Positions 1-10,059 of a stretch of 64,000 bases of DNA are shown piece by piece. The stretch is from Brachypodium distachyon (taxonomy: Eukaryota > Streptophyta > Magnoliopsida > Poales > Poaceae), in NCBI RefSeq assembly GCF_000005505.3, contig NC_016131.3:54297355-54361354 (forward strand), written 5' to 3'. The notes beneath the pieces were generated by a model that saw nothing but the letters and a program-made list of their open reading frames with translations, had not been told where the DNA came from and made no database searches. Each line of letters starts with the position of its first letter. Position 1 is the stretch's first letter. The position numbers were made by a program, and so were the translations under genes.

Positions 1-985
1 AGCTAAGCTAGCCGTGAATCGAAATGCCCGATCGTGGATACGTGGAGCGAGGCAAGTCACGATTCGGCCCGGGGACGTGGATGTCCAGGGCACCGTTGCG
101 CGCAGTGAGGCAGAGCAGCAGAGCAGAGGGACTTGATCCCTCTGTTCTGAGTGTTTTGGTTTGTCTGAGTGATCTCGGGTGGTTTGTTTCTAGTGATTTG
201 TGCGTGTGTGCACGATTCTTCTCTTGATTCTTCCCGCTTTGTTCTTAAGCGGGGAGAGAAAGAGAAAGCACACGGAGAAGCATGTAGGTAGGAGTACATA
301 CATAGGTATGCAACGACTGTTCGTGTGATTGATTGCATTTGCGAGAGTTTGTATTTAGACTTCACTTCTCTTTGCATCCTTACATATATTATTTAGACTT
401 CACTTCTCTTTGCATCCTTACATATATTCCTAGCTACGATTTCTCGCAAAGACTAGAAAAGGCTCACGAAGAAATTTATGTGTGCTCTTCTACTCTTCGT
501 TACAAGCACGTCCAATTGGTGCTAGCCTCTTTCCGGCCGTGCCAACATTGACGTACTCATGACTTAGTGTATGCATATATTCAAATTTAGTCAAAATTGA
601 GATATACTTTTTTGGACGGGGGAAGTAGTAATTTCTCTAGTGAATCGTTGTAGACCTTTTCCCAAGACCAAGGCCTCCTTCCCTCGTTCGGTTTAGAGGA
701 TTTTTATAGAAAATTCAGGGAATTGAGAATTCCATAGGGAAATTTATTGTAATTGCATTTATTTAGTAGGAAACAAGCAAAGTGATTCCTTAGTAATCCC
801 ATTGATTTTATGTGTTTTTGAAAGAAAATGAGCTTTAGATATAACCTCCTTTTTAAATAGGAATAAGGTTGGACAATTTCTTATGATGGCAAGTATTATC
901 CTATAACAACTCCTTTGACTTCTTTTTCTTAAAACCGAATAAGCCCTGATTGGTCCTCTATGTGCGACTACCTAAGTCATATACA
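1..985. repeat. ELIP upstream paralogous segment, copy A
   Basis: This non-coding stretch aligns by eye with 10060-11100 (upstream of the ELIP at 9348-9866) and with 15235-15562. Shared blocks include the run around gtgaatcgaaatgcccgat, the block ttcttaagcggggagagaaa, the block ctcgcaaagactagaaaagg and the motif cctcgttcggtttagagg. Since copy B lies immediately upstream of a minus-strand ELIP, copy A probably marks the upstream region of another minus-strand ELIP lying just left of the window. That neighbour is inferred, not seen. Short open frames here are not conserved between copies and are not called as genes. Confidence 0.75.
557..625. mobile_element. Partial Stowaway-type MITE
   Basis: The stretch matches the right half of the MITEs at 15004-15134 and 57610-57735 (blocks like atgacttagtgta, caaatttagtcaaa) and ends in a degenerate ggacgggggaag terminus followed by TA. 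The left half is missing. Confidence 0.5.
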
Positions 986-1029
986 TTAATTGATTACAGA
1001 CAATGTTTAATCAACGATAAGCTTGAAAA

Positions 1030-1390
1030 TGTTTTCTTTTAAAAGGAGGATGAACCCCCAACCTCAGCATCAAAATGATGCACACAACTTTTTTTATTAT
1101 ATTATTCAACAAATATGAAAAAAAAAATACATTGATCAACCCAAAGCCACCTTTCTGACGACAATTTTATCGGAAAACCTACAAACTTGATGAAGGGGGT
1201 GAGATCGGGATCTCATGCCTTGACCAAATACCAACGCACATCATCTAAATCCGTTGGCCGCAACAGGGCACAACAGATCCAACAGATCCTCAGTGCGCAC
1301 CACATGCGCATGCTTCAGAATCAGCCGTCGCCATCTTCGGCCTATCCATCTTTAGGACAGGATCTAATTAAGCAAGATTAGTTTTTTTTA
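1030..1390 (-). mobile_element. Probable 5'-truncated LINE 3' end, minus strand
   Basis: Reading the minus strand, the sequence ends with a rich block equivalent to plus-strand aaaggaggatgaaccccca followed by a T/A-rich tail. From memory of grass genomes this is the typical 3' end of an abundant 5'-truncated dispersed element. No coding sequence survives. It interrupts the paralogous copy A segment, because copy C continues without it. The family assignment is recollection, not a search result. Confidence 0.4.
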
Positions 1391-1939
1391 GAATGCAAGA
1401 TTAGTTATACATACTTACAATTGGTTGGATCAGGACGGTGGATGACATTTTTGTAAATATCACGTTGGCCTAGATATCAAGATTGCTGGGGGTCCAAATG
1501 CAAACATGGGCCTAAAAGAGAATGCATTGGAAGAATACGTTGGAATACATTGTGGTCTCTTGAAAAATTACGGCCCAGCCAACACCGTCGATGGCCACTG
1601 ATTCCTTTTTTTTTTTCGGGGAATGGCCACTGATTCTGTCTGTCCAATCGCCTGGCCCGGGGGCTCATCGGAGTTTTCGCTCCAACCCAGTATCCAAACT
1701 CAGCTTTCCTCCAAAAAGTATCCAAACTCATGAGAGAGAGATCCGAGTAATCCTCCTCCAAAATAGGATCACACGGTGCCGCGGAGAGAATGAGCACCTC
1801 GCTCCGCTTCTCCCGGCCGCTCGTCGCTTCGTGTTCCGCCTCCGCTGTCGTTCGCCTGCCTTGCCCGGTCACTCGCCTGCTCCCAAGCTCCGCCCCCAAT
1901 CCTCTGCCCCCCCTCCTCTCGCCCCGCATCCACATCCCA
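1391..1939. other. Unassigned stretch before the LINE
   Basis: No gene or clear repeat boundary was found. The right part becomes C-rich and may be the 5' untranslated region of the LINE that follows. Open frames on both strands are short and not recognisable. Confidence 0.3.
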
Positions 1940-2330
1940 ATCCTTGCTCTCTGCGCTCCCGTATGGATCCAGAGTCCCGGGAAACCCTAGAGACGGCGGA
2001 GGTCGAGGGGGAGAGGCTCCTCCAACGGCTGGAGCTCCTGGCGGGCGTCATGCTCTCCATGCTGGCGCAGGTGTGCCCGGAGGAGCTCCTTCGTCTCTTC
2101 CCGCTCCCGCTCCCTTCCCCGCACCCCTCACGCCCGTTCCAGTGGACCCCACCGTCCACCGTGGACGCCGGGCCCCCCGCAATGGGTTGACTGGGTGCCG
2201 CCCCCGCCACATCGATTGTGGATTTCCCAGACCCGCCACCGGACGGGCCTTGGGTTGTCTTTTGGGTGGCGGCGGCGATCCCTTTTTCTTCAAGCAACTC
2301 TGGGCTCCCCCCTCCCGATCTAGGGTTTCC

Positions 2331-4158
2331 ATGGCTGATGGCACACGTGGCCGCGGTCGTGGTCGTGGCCGCAATTCCGGTCAGGAGAACCGTGGAGGGA
2401 ATTTGGGTGGCAACACGAGTGGAGGGAGTGGAGGCACCTGGCGTCCTCCCCCGCAATAGCAACAGGCGCCCCCGCCACAGCAGTTCGCGGCGCCCCCGCA
2501 ACCGCAACTGGCGGTGCAGCAGCTAGCGCAACCGCAGCTCCAGTTCGCTCCACCCCCCCCCCCCCAGCAGCAACAACAGTTCTATTGTTTCCAAGGTCCG
2601 TCGTGGAGCTACTACCCTGGACAAGTTCCTCCGAATCAGTGGATCACCCCGCAAGGCACCTGGGCGGTTCAGGCTCCTCCACCGCCGCAGTTCCAGGCCC
2701 AATCCTTCCCACAACAACACCTACAACAACAACTGCAGCAACAGGTGATCCCTCTGCTTCAGCCACCTCAGCAACCCCTGCAAGCCGCTGCGCCGTCCCA
2801 ACAGCAGCAGTTTACGTAGCCTCGTCCCCAATTTTCCCAAGTGGTCCAGAATTAGGCAGGTGTGGCAGATGTTCAGCCACTGCAGCAGAACCAGCCGGCG
2901 ACATCCCAGGCAATTGTTCCCTCACAGACAACTGCTGCCCCCCGGACTGCTGTCATCCCTTAGCCTCCTCAACAAGCAGTCCCCACTGCCCCTCAGCAGA
3001 CCCTTGTGGATCATGCTGCTGTTGAGAAGTTTGTCAGCGTTATCTGTGGTAATTGTGGTACTCTTGGTCATGCCACTGAGAATTGCACCAGACCCAAGAT
3101 ATGTAGTGTCTGTAGATCCACAGCTCACAAGGATACTGTGTGCCCTGTTAAGAAGAAGAGTCACCAAACTGCTGATGGCCTAGGCTTCTAACACATTGAA
3201 TGCCATGGGATTGGCAGCCAACATCCTGATGCTACTAAGAATGTGGGACTAGTTTTGCTGGAATTTGGTGAAATCTTCAAGGTGGAATTAGCTGCCGAGT
3301 TCTCTGTCATTCAAAACTGACTGGCCCTGGCAAATCAGAGAAATTGATCCATATACTTTTCTGGTCAAATTCCCCCCACACATCTCAGTTGACTCAATAG
3401 CTACCATCCCTCACACTGGTTTGGCAAAAGAGGGGGTCACTTTAAATGTTGAAGTTTGGCAGGGAGATCTGGACTTGTATGAGGAGCTCCATCCAGTGTG
3501 GATTCAGCTCAGAGGACTGAAGCCAAAATGGTGTGAGCGGTTCATCTTAGACCAGGTTGCCTCTGTCTTTGGCCTGCTACAGGAAGTTGACTGGGCTGGC
3601 CTGCTACTCCTTGATCCTTGCTCTGAAAAGAGAGTTCTTGCTAAAGACCTCCCCCAAGCTACCAAACCTAAGAAGATGAAGCAATGGGGCCCCATTCCTG
3701 CCACTAGACAAAGCACCAGAGTTCAGGAAAAAGGGAAAACAATGATGGAGCTGGCACAACTCAACAAAAAGAAGAAGAACCTGGAGATGCCTGCTGCTCC
3801 TCCTTCCCAACTGGCCGGTATCATTTCTCAAAATCCTTTTAATATTCTGCATAAAGATCATCTACTGCATATGGCCTCTTTAGTAGGTGTAGATATTATT
3901 GATGATGTGCCTAGTGATTCTGATGTTCTACCTCTTACTCCTCTTGCTGATTTGTCATGCAATCCCACTTTGAACTTACCTGCAAATTCTTTACATGTGT
4001 TAGCTGACCCTCCAACTGTGGAGCCATCTATTGTAGAACCTTGTACTCCTGTCAGTCACATACCCACTGACAGGGACTTAGAACTTAGTGACCAGCTATG
4101 GTCCAAGGTTAGTAGATATAAACGGGGCAAGCACCCTAGGAAAAAGAATTTTTCATGA
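2331..4158 (+). pseudogene. LINE ORF1 (gag-like, zinc knuckle), broken
   Basis: The chosen start is the ATG at 2331, which opens an Arg/Gly-rich segment, then a long Pro/Gln-rich region (about 2460-2990). A zinc-knuckle follows near 3043-3085 (C-G-N-C-G-T-L-G-H-A-T-E-N-C) with a second Cys/His cluster just after. From 3421 the frame encodes a region (VWIQLRGLKPKWCERF) like the DUF4283-type RNA-binding fold of plant LINE gag proteins, then a Lys-rich and acidic tail. Several in-frame stops (around 2457, 2817, 2850, 3189, 3320) and frame changes break it. It would coat LINE RNA in an active element. Its stop codon overlaps the ORF2 start as ATGA at 4155-4158. Confidence 0.75.
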
Positions 4159-7100
4159 ATGCTGTCTTCTGGAATGTCAGGGGCATCTCTGCCCCAGGCA
4201 GGAAAGCCTGCTTGATTGATTTGATCTCTAAAACCCATGCAACTGTGCCGGGTCTGCAAGAAATTAAAAAGGAATCTCTCTCCTCTTCTTTCCTAAAATC
4301 TCTAGTAGGGAATAGGCTGTTTGACTGGCATCTGTTGCCAGCTGTTGGATCTGTTGGAGGTATACTTGTAGGCACTGATTCTAACATGTTAGAAGTGCTT
4401 AATTGGGATACTGGCTCCTATCATGTGTCCTGCCACCTAAGATGCAAAAGCAGTACTAAAGAATGGAGATTCATAGCTGTCTATGGATCCCCATATGAGG
4501 AAGGCAAAGAGGACTTTATCTCTGAGCTTCACTCCTTATTTCTTAATAATAACACACCTACCCTCATTGGAGGTGATTTTAATCTAGTTAGATCAAAGAA
4601 AGACAAAAGCAATGGCAATGTTGACTTGAAATGGTGCAACAAATTCAATGAGTGGATTGAGATTTGGGGCCTTATGGAAATTAAACTTTCAGGTAGAAAA
4701 TTTACTTGGACGAATAACCAAGCCAATTTAAGCATGTCCACCATTGATAGAGCCTTATGCACTAGGCTCTATCCCCTTTCTTCTTTGCAAGCTTTGCCCA
4801 GATTAGGTAGTGACCATGTCCCCATCTTGTGGGATTCTGATATTGACCAGATCCCACATGTTAGCAGCTTCAAGTTTGAGAAGTGGTGGTTCCTTAGAGA
4901 GGACTTCAGGGGCATTGTTGAAAAATCCTGGAACACTCCAGCTGCTGGTAGAACTGCCATTGATAGATGGCAGGTTAAACTCAGGAGACTCAAGAGAGTA
5001 CTTAGAGGATGGAGTAGGAACATTAAAGAGGACCTGATGTCTGAGTATGATGCATTAAATATTAAGTCAGAAACCTCTGAACTATCAGAGCAGGAACAGC
5101 ACAGGCTAAAAGCCATCCTCCAAGAGATCAGTTCTATCTGGCTCAAAGAGGAAACCAAGGCCAGGCAAAGGTCAAGGGACAGGAATATTTTAGAGGGAGA
5201 TAGAAATACTGCTTACTTCCACGCTGTGGCTAACCAACGTAGAAGGAAGGGTTGGGTACACTCTTTAGATGGCCCAAATGGCCCTGTCCATGAAACTAAA
5301 GACATGTTGGACATAGCCACTTCCTTTTACAAACAGTTATTTTGTTTTGAACACAGGCAAGGTTTCTCCCTGGGCCAAAATTTCTTTTCCCCTAATGAAC
5401 TAGTCACTGAAGAGAAAAATGTTGCTCTACAGTCCCCCTTCTCTGAGGAAGAGGTCAAAGTTGCCCTGTTCTCCTCTTATGCAGAAAGAGCACCAGGACC
5501 TGATGGGTTCTCCTTTTTATTTTATCAAAAGTTCTAGGAGTTGGTGAAAATAGATATCATGTCCCTATTTCATGATTTCTACCATGACAAACTGGACATC
5601 TATCGTTTGAACTTTGCCACTCTTGCTTTAATTCCCAAGGAGCCTGATGCTACTGAAATCAGGAAATTCAGACCCATCAGATTCCTTAACTACATTTTTA
5701 AGCTCTTCACTAAGGTGCTAACTAACAGGCTGGCAGCTATTATGGGCCACCTAATTGCCAGCAACCAATCTGCCTTCATTAAAGGGAGATACATCTTAGA
5801 GAGCGTTGTAACAGCACATGAGGTGTTGCATTCTGTTCACCAATCAAATCAAAAAGGTCTTATCCTTAAACTAGATTATGAAAAAGCTTTTGATAAAGTA
5901 AAGCTTGACTTCCTAGCTGAACTGCTTAGCAGAAGGAACTTTGGGGCCAGGTCGATGTCCTGGATTGAGCAAATTACTCATAATGGATCTGTGGGAGTGA
6001 AACTAAATAACTCAGAAGGCTCCTCTTTTGTCACTGGTAAAGGGCTGCGGCAGGGAGATCCTCTATCGCCTCTCCTTTTTAATCCGGTTGTAGATACCCT
6101 CACCAAAATGCTGATTAAAGCCTCACACTGCAACCTGATCAAAGGGCTGTGCCCTGAGATCCAACCTGGGGGGATAATGTGCTTGCAATACGCTGACGAC
6201 ACCATCCTCTTTGTTGATAATGATATTTTTGCTGCAATTAATCTCAAATGGGTCTTGTCCTGCTTTGAACAAGTTTCTGGTATGAGAATTAATTACAATA
6301 AAAGTGAGTTAATCTCTATCAACATGGAAGCACCTGAGGTTGATCCTTTTAAACAAATTTTGGGACGTAGCATTGGCTCCTTCTCCATTAAATACTTAGG
6401 TATTCCTTTGCACTATGATAAACTCAAGAAGGAAGATATCCACCAAAGTGGATAAAATCCTCAAAAGAATTGCTGGCTGGAGAGGCAAGTTGCTCTAAAA
6501 TGCTGGTAGATTAATTCTTATTAAATCCTGTCTAGCTAGTATTCTTGTCTATCTTCTTTCCTTCTTTAAATTCCAAAGTGGGCTCTAGAAATGATTAATT
6601 CCCAGATGTCCCATTGTATGTGGAGTGATGCTGAAGGGAGCAGGAAACTTCATCTTGCTAACTAGCATTTACTCTCCATGAAAAAGGAGTTTGGTGGTTT
6701 AGGTATACCATGTCTCCAAGACTTAAACTTGTGTCTGCTAGGCTCCTAGGTGAAGAGATACATTTAGGGGGATGGGAAGCTCTGGAAACAAGTTATTGAC
6801 CACAAATATAACACCTCCTCCCCCAATATTTTGTACTGCAATGCTATGGGGGGCTCTAGGTTTTGGCAGGGGGTCATGTGGGCTGCACAGGCTGTTAAAA
6901 TGGGTTATAGATGGCATGTTGGAAATGGCACTAAGATCCACTTCTGGGAAGACACCTGGTTTGGTACATCTCCCCTTGCTGTCCAATTCTGGGATTTATA
7001 TGAAATTTGTAATGAACAGCTAACTACCCTCAGTGATGTTTGGGATGACATTACTGTGAGGCTGTCATTTAGGAGAACCTTCTCCCCCTCTCTGATGGAG

Positions 7101-7243
7101 AAGTGGTTTGAACTGAAGCAAATTGTACAGGGCACTGTCCTACTGCCTGAGCAGGATGCCCTTATTTGAAAGTATAACAACACTGGTGTTAACTCCACAA
7201 GCTCCCTTTATAAAATTGTTAAGTGTAGAGGGGTTATGCCTGT
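4155..7243 (+). pseudogene. LINE ORF2: endonuclease-reverse transcriptase, broken and 3'-truncated
   Basis: Starts at ATG 4155 with the typical MNAVFWNVRGI opening of a plant LINE apurinic-type endonuclease (exonuclease-endonuclease-phosphatase family). GGDFNLVR lies near 4571 and SDHVPI near 4810. The reverse transcriptase follows: FRPIRFLNYIFKL near 5667, LDYEKAFDKV near 5870, GLRQGDPLSPLLF near 6045 and the catalytic YADD near 6190. The frame is cut by TAG at 5535-5537 (a Trp codon in the family context KFWEL), by a frameshift near 6445, and by further stops to 6750. A partial C-terminal zf-RVT-like region (HFWEDTWFG near 6939) ends at the truncation. Not a functional enzyme. Confidence 0.85.
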
Positions 7244-7246
7244 TGT

Positions 7247-7640
7247 ATGCACGACAAGTTGCAAACCCCTCGTACCTCTGTAGCCAGACGAAAGCCTGCA
7301 CGCATGCTGCTTGCAATGTGCAAAGCATACGTACACACACACAAGTGCTTTTCGATCGACAGCGCTAGGAACAAAGCCCAAATCCCACGTCCCTGTGGCT
7401 CCCGTCGTCTTCCTCCCTGTGTCTCCCGCATCGTCGGCGTCGGTATCAGCTGGCCGGTCCGTGGTGTCGTCGTCCTCTTCTCTGAAACTTCTCTGCCACC
7501 TCTTGCCAAGCCGACCCGTGAGGACGAGCTTTCCGGTTGGCGGCGACTGTACCCACGTCGCGGAAGTGTCCCGGCCGTGAACTTTCTTCTACGTGGAGCC
7601 ACCGAGCAAGGCAGTAGGATGCAGGACACATCCAAAAACG
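7247..7640. repeat. ELIP-upstream-like segment shared with 33830-34250
   Basis: About 390 bp align with 33830-34250 over nearly the full length (blocks cgacagcgctaggaacaaagcccaaatc, gtcgtcgtcctcttctctgaaac, cggccgtgaacttt, ctacgtgga). The last part (ccacgtcgcgg...cggccgtgaactt) also resembles the region upstream of the intron-containing ELIP at 37740-37800. I read it as a promoter remnant of an ELIP2-type copy whose coding part is gone. It carries CACGTC/ACGTG cores of the kind found in light- and stress-responsive plant promoters. Confidence 0.6.
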
Positions 7641-7825
7641 GTAGACAAGTTGCAATGTCTTAGTACATTCAGTTTTATGTATGCACCATTCGTAGAGGTA
7701 TTTGTACCTTCTGAAAATTTCTATAATTAATACATGTGTACCTAAATATAAGAGTATATGTAGAAATTTTGTGCAAATTTAACTCGTACAATATACTTTC
7801 AAAAAGACAAAACAAGCTCTTTTAC

Positions 7826-8128
7826 GGGGCGACCTTCTCTTTGCTCGGTCGCCGGAGAAGCCTACCTCTGCCTACCTTCTTTTGGCGTTAGGAGTTGTTC
7901 CCTGTTAGTTGTCGTTGGAGCGGATGGCGGTTCGCTTTTGCGGTTATGACTTGTTTGTCGGCTTTCCTTGTAATGCTAGTATTCAGGGTTTAACTGCGGC
8001 TTCCCTTGAATAAGCTGTGCATGTACGGTTTTCAGCTCGGTTTTCCTTATAAACGGAGTCACTCCATTCTTCTTAATGAAATGCAAGAGCACCATGTACT
8101 CTTCAGGAGGTTCCGTCAAAAAAAGATT
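7826..8128 (+). mobile_element. 5'-truncated LINE tail with target duplication
   Basis: The stretch ends in a LINE-like 3' untranslated region (cttcttaatgaaatgcaag) and a short A-rich tail near 8117-8127. It is flanked by ttttac on both sides (7820-7825 and about 8129-8134). The paralogous segment at 34880-34920 runs through this position without the insert (caaatagctacttttacaatg), which serves as an empty site. No coding part remains. Confidence 0.6.
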
Positions 8129-8717
8129 TTACAAGACCGTCAATTTGTTTTTCTACAGTTTATAGTATCAATCTTGCACTTCTTTTTTCATACAATCTTA
8201 TATTTATATACAATACTAGTCCGTATTATGTATTACGATTCAGCAAATTTTTAAACGATGTGGCTATATCTCATAAATCCTGATTTTTAAGAAAAATGTT
8301 TAAATCTCAGTCGACGTATGAGAACGGTTGGGTTAATGTCTCAATGTCATTTCACTTTTCTCTATTCATCGTTCGACCCAAATCTTAAAACACAAACCGT
8401 ATCTAATGGCCGAAAATCAACATATCTCTATTAAAAAAAATCAGGCGACTTAATATAACAAAATTGTTTTTTAAATAGTACAAGTAGGTGTAAACACAAC
8501 AACCGAGTTTGCCATCTCTGCTTCAAAACAAGTCACGACACTATCCCGCGGAGTAACAAACGAGAGAGAATATCTAGTGTACCACTTCTTTGGGTTCTAC
8601 CAACTCATGGTAAAATGTTTTTTTTTAATGTTGAGTGAATTCACAAATTATGTGTGTAAAATCCTACAGTGTATCATATCGAAAATCCGCATACAAAAAC
8701 AAGGTGGCATATCGTAC
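8129..8717. other. AT-rich intergenic sequence, no feature found
   Basis: Scattered short open frames only. It is partly homologous to the interval left of the second ELIP (around 34900-35060), as expected for duplicated ELIP intergenic DNA. Nothing else is recognised. Confidence 0.4.
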
Positions 8718-9057
8718 GAAAACCACTCTTACGGTGCAAACTGTGCAAACTTCATAAAAATCATGTTTAAAAGTTTATAAAGTTCCTAAAAAATACCATG
8801 GTTGAAGGCATGATGTTGTACAAACATGAAAATTTCAAGTCTAAATTCGAATGCATTTTTCAGGAATTGAAAAGAGAAATATTCAAATGTAAAGTGCCAA
8901 ACATTAAAGAACCAATTTGTTATTTTTTCTTGCTGCTACTAAACACAGTTGATTTTGGACTTGCAATTTTGCATTATGTACAACATTACTTTTCAAATAT
9001 ATGTATTTTTTTAAATGAAAAATTTATAATGGTTTTTCTACAGTAAGAGTGGTTTTC
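8718..9057. mobile_element. Putative MITE bounded by a perfect 15-bp inverted repeat
   Basis: gaaaaccactcttac at 8718-8732 is the exact reverse complement of gtaagagtggttttc at 9043-9057. The 340-bp interior is AT-rich and non-coding. No convincing target duplication is visible, so superfamily is not assigned. Alternatively this is a chance or structural inverted repeat. Confidence 0.45.
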
Positions 9058-9347
9058 ACCTAATAGCCCGGCAAGAAAAAAAAGAGACAAATGAAACATG
9101 AATAGTGTCTCTTTTGTGTTCTTTTGTCTTTTTCAACCTATTCATTTCTGGATTTGTGTGCTTAGTTAAAATCAAAGGCGAAGAGCTCTACAATTCATTA
9201 GAGAAAAAAATGTCATCTATCAATATCTTTGATCAGCATACATACATCCTGAGACAGTTCAAAAATTTAAATGCCAACGCCAGCAACGCTGCCACTCAAA
9301 GACACACGACAGCCATACTACAGCTACACGCTACGCTGAAAGTGTGT

Positions 9348-9866
9348 TCAGAGGTTGACGAATGGCGCGCCGGTGAGGACCTCGGTGGCGGCGAGCGCGA
9401 CGAGGCCGAGCATGGCGAAGCGGCCGTTCCAGAGCTCGGCGTTGGCGCTCATGATCTTGCCGGCGCCCCTGGCCTCGGCGCTCTCGCCCTGCAGCAGCGG
9501 CACCAGCGACGCCACGGAGAGCACGGCCACCGTGTATGCGAACCAGGCCTGGCCAGTCCCGCTGCCCAGCTGCGAGAGCAGCCCGTCGCCGCGGCCCGCC
9601 TCGACGCCCAGCGCCGTCACGAAGCCCACCATGGCGAGGCGGCCGTTGATCCGCTCCGGCGCCGGCCCGCTGAAGGACAGGATGTCCCAGATCGAGGCCG
9701 CGGGCTTGCTGGGCGTGGGCTCCTTGTCGTTCTGGGCCCGGACGACGAAGGATGTTGTGCGTGGGCGGAGAGGTGATCGTGCTGCGGCGAAGCTTCCGGC
9801 GGCGACACGGGGCAGAACGGTGGCGCCGGCGAAGGAGGAGCCCGTGGTGGACATCATGGTCGCCAT
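9348..9866 (-). CDS. ELIP: Early light-induced protein, chloroplastic (intronless copy)
   Basis: A 172-residue ELIP, a thylakoid protein of the chlorophyll a/b-binding superfamily that accumulates under high light or cold. It is thought to bind free chlorophyll and protect the photosystems. Residues 1 to about 45 form a Ser/Ala/Arg-rich transit peptide ending near VVRAQ. Three membrane helices follow. The first carries the chlorophyll-binding signature [13 protein letters not shown], the second is around residues 105-130, and the third carries [12 protein letters not shown]. The end TGAPFVNL is typical. The whole frame is one exon, whereas the paralogue at 36932-37582 has an intron after its transit peptide. 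The start is the first ATG (9864-9866); a TATA box lies about 150 bp upstream. Nothing in the sequence suggests loss of function. Confidence 0.93.
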   Translation of the reverse strand: MATMMSTTGSSFAGATVLPRVAAGSFAAARSPLRPRTTSFVVRAQNDKEPTPSKPAASIWDILSFSGPAPERINGRLAMVGFVTALGVEAGRGDGLLSQLGSGTGQAWFAYTVAVLSVASLVPLLQGESAEARGAGKIMSANAELWNGRFAMLGLVALAATEVLTGAPFVNL

Positions 9867-10012
9867 GGGTTAATCTGAAGCTAGCCGCGAAATGAAAGTG
9901 CTAGAAACTGAGCTAGGAAGAAGTCGCAAGAAACAGCTAGAAGGTCACTTGGTTGTGTTGTCGAGAGAATGGAAATGCTGGCTGTGTGTCGAGTGAGTGA
10001 TGGAGCGGCTGA

Positions 10013-10020
10013 AATATATA
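10013..10020 (-). promoter_or_regulatory. TATA box of the ELIP at 9348-9866
   Basis: On the minus strand the motif reads TATATATT, about 150 bp upstream of the ELIP ATG and in GC-richer context. Its placement fits a 5' untranslated region of roughly 110-120 nt. Confidence 0.65.
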
Positions 10021-10059
10021 GGCTGCTCGGTTGCCTGCTGGGAGCTGGGATGAGGTGAG

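Larger units (their letters stand above)
1940..7243 (+). mobile_element. Decayed non-LTR retrotransposon (LINE, L1/RIL type), 3'-truncated
   Basis: The element has the two-gene LINE layout: a nucleic-acid-binding ORF1 (from 2331) and an ORF2 with an N-terminal endonuclease and a reverse transcriptase (from 4155). Both contain stop codons or frameshifts. Coding similarity stops abruptly at about 7243 inside the C-terminal cysteine/histidine region of ORF2. There is no 3' untranslated region and no poly(A) tail; the next base begins an ELIP-upstream-like segment shared with 33830-34250. The 5' boundary is uncertain, placed near 1.9 kb where the C-rich leader begins. No target duplication could be assigned. 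Confidence 0.8.

Noticed and set aside
7826..8128. The missing 3' end of the large LINE
   Set aside because: It has its own target duplication and an empty site in the paralogous segment, and is separated from the LINE by an ELIP-like block, so it is a separate insertion.
9355..9873. Long plus-strand open frame opposite the ELIP
   Set aside because: It is the GC-rich shadow of the real ELIP frame. The minus frame has family motifs, transit peptide and TATA box; the plus frame has none.
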